Shown here: one piece after another, positions 1 to 8,948 of the stretch
How the letters are laid out: each line of letters starts with the position of its first letter
Position numbering within the stretch: position 1 is the first letter of the stretch
DNA from: JAGOGN01 sp036652735
GTDB taxonomy: Bacteria > Bacillota > Clostridia > Lachnospirales > Lachnospiraceae
Direction: 5' to 3'
Assembly: GCA_036652735.1 (NCBI GenBank)
Contig: JAVVVI010000002.1
Location: 61,912 to 125,911 of the forward strand
DNA: 64,000 nucleotides
Notes under the pieces: model-generated
The model's input: the letters and a program-made list of their open reading frames with translations, nothing else
Told to the model about the DNA's origin: nothing
Database searches by the model: none
Position numbers and translations under genes: made by a program

Positions 1-2319
1 GATTTTGCAATAGTAGCGGGGAATTTGGAAGACTATGAGAACTATGCAGGACAAATTCTAGAGGAAAGTCATGTCCCATATTTTATGGATGTTAAGAAAA
101 AGATTACCTTTAATCGGCTGGTGGAGTGCATTAGAAGTTATCTGGAAATAGGTATAGAGGGATTTTCCTACGCTTCCATGTTCCGTTTTTTAAAAACAGG
201 AATGACCTCTGTTACAGGGGAAGAAATTGATGCATTGGAGAATTATGTTCTTGCCTTTCATATTCGCGGGTATAAGATGTATAAGGAGCCATTTGTTAGA
301 AAAAATGCCAAACTAACAGAGGGTATGTTAGAAGAAATGAATAAAATCCGCCAGAAAGTTTTTGACTATTTTGCAGATTCCTATGACCAAATTATGAAGA
401 TTACAAAGGCAAGGCAAAAAATCGAATATCTATATGATTTTTTATTGAAGATACAAGCAGAAGAAAAAATGAAAGCCATGGAACTGAACTTTCAGGAAGC
501 GGGAGATCCCATTCACGCGAAGGAATATGCTCAGATTTATGCCATTGTAATGGAGTTATTTGATGAGTATGTTGAACTTCTGGGTGAAGATGAGTTGAGT
601 TTAGAAGAATTTACAGAGGTTCTGAGTGCAGGTTTTAATTCGAAAAAAATTGGTGTGATTCCACCCGGAAATGATCAGGTAGTTGTTGGTGATATTGAAC
701 GGACAAGGCTGGAGCATGTTAAGATTTTGATATTTATCGGTGTAAATGATGGTATTATACCTAGAATTACAAAGGGAAGTGTATGCCTCTCACAGCGGGA
801 ACGGGAATGCCTGAAACAATATCAGGTAGAACTTGCACCATCCTTAAAGGAGAGGGCATTTATTCAGCAGTTTTATCTCTATTTGGTAATGACAAAACCA
901 TCGGAGCAATTAATTGTTACCTATGGTGAGATGAGCAACAGTGGAAAACTATTCTGTCCATCTCATTTAATTGGGGTATTGCAAAAGTTATTTCCGCAAC
1001 TTCGTATCGAAAAAGCAGGAGATATACCGGAAGGTGAACTTCTCGTATCGAAAGAAGCAGGATTGCGGTATTTGGCAAGAGTATTGCAGCATCCGGAAGA
1101 TACAGGGAAGAACCCGTTATGGATTGCAGTATGGAATTTTATGCTGGAACACAATTGGAAGGAAGCGGCACGTTCCTTGGTGGAGGGAGCTTTTTCCACT
1201 TATCTGCCTCAAAAACTGGATGAATCCGCAGCGAAAAGACTGTATGGAGAAGACCTGTATAACAGTGTGACAAGACTGGAGAATTTCAGCAAATGTGCAT
1301 TTTCGCATTTTTTAAAGTACGGATTAAAATTAAGGGAAAGGGAAGATGGAAGTTTTCAGCCCTCAGATATGGGAACCATCTTTCATGCTGCGCTGGAAAT
1401 TTATGCAAAGCAGTTAGAACAACAACAGAAGGAATGGAGTGAAATAGCAAGACAAGAACAGGAACGTCTTGTTTCGGAAGCCATGGAACAGGTATTGTCA
1501 GAACTTAAAGATACTTCACTAATGGAAGACGCGCGCAGCTGTTATCAGATCAATCGCATGGAGCGCATACTGAAACGTACCGTTTGGGCCATTGGAAATC
1601 AAATAAAAGAGGATACATTCCGACCGGAAGAATATGAAGTTCCTTTCCAGTTTATAGAGAATCAAGAAGGGGTAAGTTACCGGTTGGAGACAGGGGAGAA
1701 CGTAAATCTTGTGGGACGAATTGACCGAATTGATGTGAAAAAAGAAGAAGATGGAATGGCCTATCGTGTGGTAGATTACAAAACGGGAACGGTTTCACTA
1801 AATCCAACGGAGGTTTATTATGGGCTGCAACTTCAGCTTGTGGTGTATTTAAAGGCGGCAAATAACCTGCTTAAGGAAAAATATAAGGATATTGCAATGA
1901 AACCTGCGGGTATGTATTATTACCATATTGACGATCCGTTGGTGGAGGCGAAAAGAGGCGAAGCTGAGCTGGAAATTGAGAATCGCATATTAAAAGAGCT
2001 GGAAATGAAGGGGTTTGACGAGGAAGAACAGTTAAAAACCCTGATGGATTATGTGGATTATAAAATAATGGAGATTGGAAATCGTATGATTCAAGGTGAA
2101 ATCCAGCCAAAACCCTATGTGCTCTCAACCAAAACCGGATGTGACTATTGTGAATTTCACAGCATTTGTAGATTTAAAAAAGGAAAGGAAGGCTGTAAAA
2201 TGCAGGAATTTCCGGATTTAAAGAAGGAAGACAGCATTCAATTGATGAAAAATGCATTAGCGGAACAGGAGGCAGAAAATGGGGATAGCATGGACAGAAG
2301 CCCAGAAACAGGTAATTGA
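1..2319 (+). CDS. addB: AddB, ATP-dependent helicase/nuclease subunit B (5' truncated by the window)
   Basis: The frame is open from base 1, so the start lies upstream; 772 C-terminal residues are visible of a protein usually near 1150. AddB pairs with AddA in the Chi-regulated helicase-nuclease that resects double-strand breaks for RecA recombination, the Firmicute counterpart of RecBCD. Seen here: a RecB-type nuclease motif (VVDYKTG, near 1772-1792) and a cysteine set typical of the AddB iron-sulfur nuclease domain, one Cys near 1294 (SKCAFSHF) and three in CDYCEFHSIC near 2140-2169. The gene overlaps addA by 41 bases, which implies translational coupling. Identity is confident from motifs plus the addA neighbour. 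Confidence 0.95.
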   Translation, partial: DFAIVAGNLEDYENYAGQILEESHVPYFMDVKKKITFNRLVECIRSYLEIGIEGFSYASMFRFLKTGMTSVTGEEIDALENYVLAFHIRGYKMYKEPFVRKNAKLTEGMLEEMNKIRQKVFDYFADSYDQIMKITKARQKIEYLYDFLLKIQAEEKMKAMELNFQEAGDPIHAKEYAQIYAIVMELFDEYVELLGEDELSLEEFTEVLSAGFNSKKIGVIPPGNDQVVVGDIERTRLEHVKILIFIGVNDGIIPRITKGSVCLSQRERECLKQYQVELAPSLKERAFIQQFYLYLVMTKPSEQLIVTYGEMSNSGKLFCPSHLIGVLQKLFPQLRIEKAGDIPEGELLVSKEAGLRYLARVLQHPEDTGKNPLWIAVWNFMLEHNWKEAARSLVEGAFSTYLPQKLDESAAKRLYGEDLYNSVTRLENFSKCAFSHFLKYGLKLREREDGSFQPSDMGTIFHAALEIYAKQLEQQQKEWSEIARQEQERLVSEAMEQVLSELKDTSLMEDARSCYQINRMERILKRTVWAIGNQIKEDTFRPEEYEVPFQFIENQEGVSYRLETGENVNLVGRIDRIDVKKEEDGMAYRVVDYKTGTVSLNPTEVYYGLQLQLVVYLKAANNLLKEKYKDIAMKPAGMYYYHIDDPLVEAKRGEAELEIENRILKELEMKGFDEEEQLKTLMDYVDYKIMEIGNRMIQGEIQPKPYVLSTKTGCDYCEFHSICRFKKGKEGCKMQEFPDLKKEDSIQLMKNALAEQEAENGDSMDRSPETGN

Positions 2320-5300
2320 TGCAAGACACAGCAATGTGTTAGTTGCAGCCGGAGCCGGCTCCGGAAAGACAGCAGTTCTGGTTGCACGTATTATGAGTCT
2401 GATTATGGATCCGGAACATCCTATGGATGTGGATGAATTGCTGATTGTTACGTTTACCAAAGCTGCCGCAGGAGAAATGCGGGAAAGAATGATTCAGGCA
2501 ATTGAAAAGCGCAGAGAACAGGAACCGAACAATGAGCATTTGCTAAGGCAGACGGTTCTGGTTCATAATGCCCAGATTACAACAATTGATGGATTCTGTA
2601 TGGAAGTTATTAAGAATAATTTCTTTCGACTGGATCTTGAACCCGGATTTCGAGTGGGAGATGAGGGAGAATTTAAATTATTAAAAGCGGAAGTTGCCAC
2701 GGATGTATTAACCGGTTTTTATGAAGAAAAGGAAGATTCTTTTTTGGAATTCATTGAGAATTATGCTTCCGGAAAAAATGATTCCGGAATTCTGGATAAG
2801 ATACTTACACTGTATGAATTTGCCATGGGGAATCCAAGACCGGACCATTGGCTGTCTTTATGTGAAACATGGTATCAGTGTTCTACAAAGGAAGACTTTC
2901 TGAAACTTCCTGTAGTGCGTTTAATTGAGAAGTATGTAACAGAAATGGTGAATCAATGTTTTAGTCAAATGTGCAGGGCTGTTCAACTAGCAGAGGATGG
3001 AGATGGACCACAGGTTTATGCACCGCTTCTTCTAGAGGAGGCGGGGATGTTAAGACAATTATCTGCCTGCTCAGATTACGAGTCCTACCAGAGACAGTTT
3101 TTGAATGTGGATTTTAAGCGGCTTCCAGGGGCAAGGAATTATCAAGGGGATTTGGAAAAAAAAGAAACAGTAAAAAATATGCGTGATGAGGTAAAGAAAA
3201 CCATAAAGACGCTGAAAGAACTTTTCTTTTTTGAAAGTTTGGACGAATTGTTGGAAGACCATATAAAAACAGGAGAAATGGTTCAGGTATTAATTCAATT
3301 AACACGAAGATTTATGCAGGCATTTCAAGAGAGAAAAAAACAATTGAATGTAGTGGATTTTACGGATATGGAGCATTTTGCACTTGAGGTCTTAGTGGAT
3401 GGGGAGAGTGGAACTCCAACGGAAACAGCAGAGGAATACCGAGAGCAATTTCGTGAAATCATGATTGATGAATATCAGGACAGTAACCTGGTTCAGGAAA
3501 TTTTATTAAATGCAGTGTCCGGCTGTTCCAAAGAAAATAATAATATATTTATGGTGGGAGACGTCAAACAAAGTATATACCGATTTCGACTGGCACGACC
3601 GGAATTATTCATGGAGAAGTATGACAGCTATACACTTACCGATTCCCCAAAACGGCGGATTGATTTGCATCAGAACTTTAGAAGCAGAGATACAGTAATT
3701 CAAACGGTTAATGACATTTTTAAAAGAATTATGAGGAAAGATCTTGGCAATGTAGAATATGATGAAGCAGCGGAATTAAAAGAGGGGGCGGAGTATCCCA
3801 AGTCAGAAGAGGACTGTTTTCAAACGGAACTCTATCTTTGTGAAGACCAGGAAGAGGCCAGAATTGCCCAACTTGTTTTACAGCAGAGAGAAAAGACTCT
3901 CGTTACGGATAAGAAAACAGGGCAGCTACGTCCGGCGTCCTATTCAGACATTGTTATTTTACTTCGGAACCCAGCAAGCCGGGCAGAACGTCTTGTGGAA
4001 ACATTGAAAAACAATGGAATCGCGGCACATGCAGCATCTAAGACAGGGTATTTTAGTGCGGAAGAAGTGAGCGATATCTTAAGCCTGCTTAAAATTATTG
4101 ATAATAAAAAACAGGATATTCCCCTGGCAGCAGCCTTAACTTCGCCATTTGGAGGATTTTCACCGGATGATTTGGCAGAGATTAAACAAACCTATAAAGA
4201 GGAACGTTTTTTTGATGCCTATGGAAGATACACCATGGAAAAAGAAAACACTCTTGGAAAAAAACTCCGTGAATTTAATGCTATGCTGGATCAATTCCGT
4301 GATTTGGCGCAGGTACTTCCGGTACATGAATTAATCCGAAGTATCTATGTGAAAACAGGGTATTTAAACAACATGATGGCAAAGCCCAATGGAGAGAACT
4401 GTCTTGCGAATCTTGAAATGCTTATGGAGAAAGCAATTGCCTTTGAAAAGACCAGTTATCATGGGGTTCTTGGATTTTTAAATTATATTGACCAACTTAA
4501 AAAATATAGTGTGGATTATGGCGGCGGATCAATTGTCAGTGAAGGAGAGGATGCAGTTTCAATCATGAGTATTCATGGAAGTAAAGGATTGGAATTCCCA
4601 ATTGTGATTGTAGCAGGTTTAGGGAAGCGTTTTAATCTTCGCGATGCGGCCAGCAGTTTAATTCTTCATCCGGATTACGGCATTGGCATGGATTGTCTGG
4701 ATGGAGCGGCACGTACAAAGAAAAAGACTTTAATCCGCAATATGATGAGTAAGCAGATTATAATTGAAAATCTGGGAGAAGAGCTGCGTGTATTATATGT
4801 AGCCCTTACCAGAGCCAAAGAAAAGCTGATTTTAATTGGAAGTATTGCAAAAAGGGAAACGAAAGAGAAATCATGGAAGAGAGCTGGGGAAGAAGAGCCC
4901 TTGAGTTTTATGAGCAGGCTTTCGGCAACGTCCTATTTAGACTGGATTATGCCTGCTGTCTATGCTTATCCGGAAAAGTATCAAATCACCATATTTGATG
5001 CGCTGGAAGAGGAGAAGGAGCAGACAAAAAAAGAACATAAGTTAACGTTGGATTTTTTCTTAAATCAGCTGGGACAACCGGATCCGGACATTTTTAATGA
5101 GTTAAAAGAAAAGTTCTCCTATTGCTATCCCTTCGAGACGAGCCAGCAATTAAAGATGAAGGTTTCGGTATCGGAATTAAAACAACGGGCAATGCAGGGA
5201 AGATCAGGTGAAGAAGAGTGTCCGATCGTTCAAGAGGAGCCTCAAAAAATAATTCCGAAATTTTTAAATACTATTCCGGAGGAAATAAGAGGGGCACTGG

Positions 5301-5803
5301 GAGGGACCGCACTCCATCGTTTCCTGGAGTGTTATGATTTTACAAAAGAGTTCTCCAAAGAGGAATTACAGAGTCAGCTAAATGAAATTTTAAAAAAGAA
5401 AAGAATGAGTGAAGAACAGGCAGCTCTTTTAAATCAAGAAAAGATTATGAAATTTTTAAAATCCAAAGTGGCAGTAAGAATACAGAACGCAGCCAGAACA
5501 GGCAGACTCCATAAAGAACAGCCGTTTGTCCTGGGAATAAAGGCCTCAGAGATAGAGGAACAACCGGACACAGAGGAAATCATTCTGGTTCAGGGAATTA
5601 TAGATGTGTATTGGGAAGAGGGAGAAGCACTCGTTCTCCTTGATTATAAAACCGATCACATTAAAGAAAAAGCAGAGTTTTTAGCTCGGTATGAAAAGCA
5701 AATGGAGCTTTATGCAAGAGCATTGACACAGGCAACCGGAAAAAAAGTAGCAGAAAAAATAATTTATTCTTTTGCAATGGAATCGGAAATATTCATTGAC
5801 TAA
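2279..5803 (+). CDS. addA: AddA, ATP-dependent helicase/nuclease subunit A
   Basis: A full-length 1174-residue UvrD/Rep-family helicase with a C-terminal nuclease. It is the 3'-5' motor and one of the two nucleases of AddAB, acting in double-strand break repair. Visible motifs: Q-motif WTEAQKQVI (5-13), Walker A AAGAGSGKT (23-31), Walker B IDEYQD (about 396-401), GDVKQSIYRFR, SIHGSKGLEFP (motif V), LYVALTRAKEKL (motif VI, about residue 840) and the nuclease motif LLDYKTD (about 1120). The ATG at 2279 lies inside the end of addB, and the overlap fits coupled translation. Length and motif order are normal for the family. Confidence 0.97.
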   Translation: MGIAWTEAQKQVIDARHSNVLVAAGAGSGKTAVLVARIMSLIMDPEHPMDVDELLIVTFTKAAAGEMRERMIQAIEKRREQEPNNEHLLRQTVLVHNAQITTIDGFCMEVIKNNFFRLDLEPGFRVGDEGEFKLLKAEVATDVLTGFYEEKEDSFLEFIENYASGKNDSGILDKILTLYEFAMGNPRPDHWLSLCETWYQCSTKEDFLKLPVVRLIEKYVTEMVNQCFSQMCRAVQLAEDGDGPQVYAPLLLEEAGMLRQLSACSDYESYQRQFLNVDFKRLPGARNYQGDLEKKETVKNMRDEVKKTIKTLKELFFFESLDELLEDHIKTGEMVQVLIQLTRRFMQAFQERKKQLNVVDFTDMEHFALEVLVDGESGTPTETAEEYREQFREIMIDEYQDSNLVQEILLNAVSGCSKENNNIFMVGDVKQSIYRFRLARPELFMEKYDSYTLTDSPKRRIDLHQNFRSRDTVIQTVNDIFKRIMRKDLGNVEYDEAAELKEGAEYPKSEEDCFQTELYLCEDQEEARIAQLVLQQREKTLVTDKKTGQLRPASYSDIVILLRNPASRAERLVETLKNNGIAAHAASKTGYFSAEEVSDILSLLKIIDNKKQDIPLAAALTSPFGGFSPDDLAEIKQTYKEERFFDAYGRYTMEKENTLGKKLREFNAMLDQFRDLAQVLPVHELIRSIYVKTGYLNNMMAKPNGENCLANLEMLMEKAIAFEKTSYHGVLGFLNYIDQLKKYSVDYGGGSIVSEGEDAVSIMSIHGSKGLEFPIVIVAGLGKRFNLRDAASSLILHPDYGIGMDCLDGAARTKKKTLIRNMMSKQIIIENLGEELRVLYVALTRAKEKLILIGSIAKRETKEKSWKRAGEEEPLSFMSRLSATSYLDWIMPAVYAYPEKYQITIFDALEEEKEQTKKEHKLTLDFFLNQLGQPDPDIFNELKEKFSYCYPFETSQQLKMKVSVSELKQRAMQGRSGEEECPIVQEEPQKIIPKFLNTIPEEIRGALGGTALHRFLECYDFTKEFSKEELQSQLNEILKKKRMSEEQAALLNQEKIMKFLKSKVAVRIQNAARTGRLHKEQPFVLGIKASEIEEQPDTEEIILVQGIIDVYWEEGEALVLLDYKTDHIKEKAEFLARYEKQMELYARALTQATGKKVAEKIIYSFAMESEIFID

Positions 5804-5824
5804 GCAAGAGAGTATTCTTATAAT
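5796..5824 (+). promoter_or_regulatory. Sigma-A type promoter for the 5866-8880 operon
   Basis: TTGACT at 5796-5801, a 17-base spacer and TATAAT at 5819-5824. The -35 box overlaps the addA stop codon. It lies 42 bases before the next start and probably drives the acidic protein, foldase, membrane protein and MATE genes. Confidence 0.7.
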
Positions 5825-5865
5825 GAGAGAAAAGAATAGAAGAGAAAAGTAGCAGGAGGAAGAAA

Positions 5866-6129
5866 ATGTACGAATATGAAGAAGAGTGCTTAAAGGTGTT
5901 TTTGGAACAGCAGGCACAGCTATTGGGAAAACAAGTAATTAATACAATGGAAGAAGCAGATGAATTTTTAACACAGGGACTGGCAGAAGTATGTGAAAAT
6001 GTAGGGGAAGTGAAAGAATATATGGATGAAATGGGTATGGATATTAGTGGCATGAGCGAGGAAGAACTTCTAAGTCAAAGTGAAATCTTTCCATTGTCCG
6101 AAGGAAGATACCTTGTTATAGGAGGATGA
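5866..6129 (+). CDS. Small acidic protein of unknown function
   Basis: An 87-residue soluble protein rich in Glu and Asp, without a signal peptide, membrane segment or cysteine motif apart from two isolated Cys. I do not recognise the family. A GGAGGAAG ribosome site precedes the ATG. It is the first gene after a good promoter, and its stop codon overlaps the ribosome binding site of the next gene (foldase-like lipoprotein), so the two are probably co-translated. Predicted to be largely helical with an acidic middle segment (residues 25-65). No function is assigned. Confidence 0.75.
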   Translation: MYEYEEECLKVFLEQQAQLLGKQVINTMEEADEFLTQGLAEVCENVGEVKEYMDEMGMDISGMSEEELLSQSEIFPLSEGRYLVIGG

Positions 6130-6133
6130 TATA

Positions 6134-7132
6134 TTGAAGAAAAGAATAGGAGTATCTCTGATTAGCGTCCTTGTACTATTGAGTCTGCTATTGTCAGGTT
6201 GTTCCTTTGGAAAATCAAAAGTGGTGTGGTCGGTAGGACTTTTAGATCGGCAGTTATTTAAAATTGAAGATGAAAAATGTTCTCTTGGACAGGGGGAGAT
6301 AGTCCTTGCAAATTATATTAACAATTACAGTGAGAAGTTTGGTAAGAAACTATGGTCCACAGAGAAAGCCAAGGAGCTGGAATCTTATTTAAAGGATACG
6401 ACCTTATCACAACTTGCAAAAATGACCTGTATGTCGATGCTGGCAGACAAGGAAAAAGTTGTTCTTTCCAAGCAGGAGAAAAAAAATGTTGTACAGGCCT
6501 CAGAGGTGTATTACAAATCCTTAAGTAAAAAGGAAGTGGATTTTTTTCAAGTAACCCAGGAGGAAATCCTTGAATTATATGAACGTTATGCTTTGGCAAC
6601 GAAGATGTATACACAACTCACAGGCGGGGTAAATGAAGAAGTAAGCGATGATGACGCAAGAGTAGTGGATGTATTACAGATTTTTGTAAAATCAAAAGAA
6701 ACAGCAGAGGTTATTGGAAAGAAACTGGAACAGGGTGGAGAATTTAAGAACATTGCCAATTATTATAATGAAACAGACAGCATTGAGGTGAGCTATGGAA
6801 GGATGGATTTACCCATAGAGGTGGAAGAGAAAATATTTGCCATGAATGATGATGAAATTAGTGAAGAAATTCCAACCAAAGATGGTTACCTCTTTATACA
6901 ATGTATAAGTAAGCTTAATCGGGAAAAAACAGAGGCGAATAAAAAAATAATAGTTGAGCAGCGAGCAATGGAAGCGTTTGATGATGTGTATCATACTTTT
7001 ATTAAAGATCTCAAAACAGAATATAACAGTAAAACCTGGAAAGAAGTAACGTTATCCAAGGAAAAGGAAGTGACAACGGCTTCGTTCTTCCAGACCTTTG
7101 AAAAATATTGTGGTAGTCTTGCAGGAAAGTAG
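6134..7132 (+). CDS. Lipoprotein with PpiC/SurA-like peptidyl-prolyl isomerase domain
   Basis: A 332-residue predicted membrane-anchored foldase on the outer face of the cytoplasmic membrane. It has a basic N-terminus, a hydrophobic stretch and the lipobox LLSGC with Cys23 as the lipidation site. Residues about 60-165 resemble the helical SurA/PrsA N-domain. Residues about 175-260 resemble a parvulin domain, with DVLQIFVKSKETAE, a GGEFKNIANYYN segment and DEISEEIPTKDGYLFIQC. It starts at TTG 6134, chosen because GGAGG lies just upstream at 6121-6125 and the signal peptide begins there. PrsA is the closest known analogue; whether it has isomerase activity is not clear from sequence. Confidence 0.8.
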   Translation: MKKRIGVSLISVLVLLSLLLSGCSFGKSKVVWSVGLLDRQLFKIEDEKCSLGQGEIVLANYINNYSEKFGKKLWSTEKAKELESYLKDTTLSQLAKMTCMSMLADKEKVVLSKQEKKNVVQASEVYYKSLSKKEVDFFQVTQEEILELYERYALATKMYTQLTGGVNEEVSDDDARVVDVLQIFVKSKETAEVIGKKLEQGGEFKNIANYYNETDSIEVSYGRMDLPIEVEEKIFAMNDDEISEEIPTKDGYLFIQCISKLNREKTEANKKIIVEQRAMEAFDDVYHTFIKDLKTEYNSKTWKEVTLSKEKEVTTASFFQTFEKYCGSLAGK

Positions 7133-7137
7133 GGAAT

Positions 7138-7506
7138 ATGTTGAAACATAAATTATATTGTTTAATTAGTATAGTAGCAGGTATTGGAATTTCGATTCTG
7201 GCTTGTTATATTGATTTTTATCCGGAGATGATTAATTTTATTGGTGGAATGTGCATCATGGGAGGTTTTCTCTTTTTGGATGCAATGATGATGAAGAAGG
7301 TATCCAATGAAAAAGGATCTTATCCAAAAAAATATTTATTCAGATTGGCTATTTATTTTGTTCTCAGTGTGCTATTATTGTTACTGCCGCTTCAAATTTC
7401 GGTGCCTGTAATCTTCATGAGAATTGCAAAAGCATTGGGTGAGGCGGGAATTATATTGGTATTGTGGAATTTTTTCAGTTATACCACGATAGAAAGAGAG
7501 GTATAG
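7138..7506 (+). CDS. Small integral membrane protein of unknown function
   Basis: 122 residues with three to four hydrophobic segments (about 7-25, 32-51, 68-88 and 93-115) and little soluble sequence. The family was not recognised. It sits five bases after the foldase gene, and its stop codon (7504-7506) abuts the MATE start codon (7507), so it is almost certainly in the same transcript. A TTG three bases downstream is an alternative start. A role next to the exporter is only a guess from position. Confidence 0.7.
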   Translation: MLKHKLYCLISIVAGIGISILACYIDFYPEMINFIGGMCIMGGFLFLDAMMMKKVSNEKGSYPKKYLFRLAIYFVLSVLLLLLPLQISVPVIFMRIAKALGEAGIILVLWNFFSYTTIEREV

Positions 7507-8880
7507 ATGGAAAATAAAATTACCCAGGGTGTGATTTGGAAACAGTTATTGATTTTTTTTGGACCAATTCTTCTTGGAACCTTGTTTCAACAGTTATATA
7601 GTACTGTAGATGCAATTATTGTAGGAAAGTACATTGGAACACAGGCATTGGCTGCAGTTGGTAATACCAGTGTATTTATCAGCTTACTGATTGGATTCTT
7701 TATGGGACTGGCAGGAGGAGCAGGCGTTGTTATTTCTCAATTCTATGGAGCAAATGAACACAAAAATGTAAATCTCAGCGTTCATACATCCTATGCATTG
7801 GCAATTGTTGGAAGTTTTATATTTATGATTGTAGGAATTATTATTGCACCTACGGTGCTTCAGTGGATGAATACACCGGCAGATATTTATGAGATGAGTT
7901 TATCTTATACAAGAATTTACTTCCTTGGAATGATTCCCATGTTGGTTTATAATATTGGAAGTGGAATTTTAAGGGCGATTGGAGATTCCAAACGTCCCTT
8001 GTATTTTTTGATTGTGGCGTCCATTGCCAATATTGTCTTAGATTTATTGTTTGTAACGACCTTCCATATGGGAGTGAATGGAACTGCAATTGCAACGAAT
8101 CTCTCCCAGTTAATCAGTGCCGTGCTGGTAACCTTGCATTTAATGAATTGTAAGAATCAGCCTTATCGGTTATTTTTAAAGGAAATTAAGCTTCATAAGA
8201 ATTTATTGATTCAAATTACACGAATTGGTGTTCCGGTTGGTTTGCAATCCGTTCTGTATACCGTTTCAAACATGATTATTCAAGGATACATTAATGGATT
8301 TGGAACAACAAGCGTTGCTGCATGGACCGCATATGGAAAAGTAGATTTTGTATTTTGGATGCTGGTCAGCTCTATGGGTGTGGCAATTACAACGTTTGCA
8401 GGTCAGAATTATGGAGCAGGAAAATATCAACGTGTAAAAGAAGGAAATAAGGTTGCACTTAAAATGACCGCAGTCTTTACAATATTATTATCCGTTGGAA
8501 TGTATTTCTTTGCAAGACCGCTTCTTTTGATATTCAGTAGTGATCCGGAAGTAATTAACATTGGTGTAATGATGATTGAATTTTTGGCTCCAAGTTACAT
8601 TACGTATGTCTGCATTGAAATTTATTCGGGTACCATTCGAGGATGTGGAACGGTATTGATTCCAACCCTGATTACCGGGCTGGGAGTATGTGGATTGCGA
8701 GTGCTGTGGCTCTTTGTATTAATGCCGGTAGATCCAAAGCTGGAAATTGTAATGCTGGCTTATCCAATCTCGTGGATTTTATCCACGTTGCTATACTTCC
8801 TCTATTATCACAGAGGAAAATGGCTGAGTTGTGGGAAAAAGAGGGTACGTCTAAAAGAAGGCTGTCAGCTGGAAAAGTAA
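7507..8880 (+). CDS. MATE family multidrug/cation antiporter
   Basis: A 457-residue polytopic protein with about 12 hydrophobic segments in two related halves, the size and layout of NorM/DinF-type exporters that pump organic cations out against Na+ or H+. Typical signatures are the N-terminal FGPILLGTLFQQLYSTVDAI segment, VGKYIGTQALAAVGNT, and the equivalent region of the second half (PVGLQSVLYTVSNMIIQGYI). It is the last gene of the operon that starts at 5866 and is followed by a strong terminator. Substrate cannot be predicted. Confidence 0.92.
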   Translation: MENKITQGVIWKQLLIFFGPILLGTLFQQLYSTVDAIIVGKYIGTQALAAVGNTSVFISLLIGFFMGLAGGAGVVISQFYGANEHKNVNLSVHTSYALAIVGSFIFMIVGIIIAPTVLQWMNTPADIYEMSLSYTRIYFLGMIPMLVYNIGSGILRAIGDSKRPLYFLIVASIANIVLDLLFVTTFHMGVNGTAIATNLSQLISAVLVTLHLMNCKNQPYRLFLKEIKLHKNLLIQITRIGVPVGLQSVLYTVSNMIIQGYINGFGTTSVAAWTAYGKVDFVFWMLVSSMGVAITTFAGQNYGAGKYQRVKEGNKVALKMTAVFTILLSVGMYFFARPLLLIFSSDPEVINIGVMMIEFLAPSYITYVCIEIYSGTIRGCGTVLIPTLITGLGVCGLRVLWLFVLMPVDPKLEIVMLAYPISWILSTLLYFLYYHRGKWLSCGKKRVRLKEGCQLEK

Positions 8881-8894
8881 GAAAGTAATGCATC

Positions 8895-8944
8895 AAAAAA
8901 TAGCGCATCACGAACTGGTTACAGTTTGTGATGCGCTTGTTCTT
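8895..8944. terminator. Bidirectional intrinsic terminator between MATE gene and htpG
   Basis: A 15-base-pair stem (8903-8917 with 8922-8936, one G-U pair) has a 4-base loop. It is preceded by an A-run and followed by a T-rich stretch, so it can stop transcription of both convergent genes. Confidence 0.85.
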
Positions 8945-8948
8945 GTTA

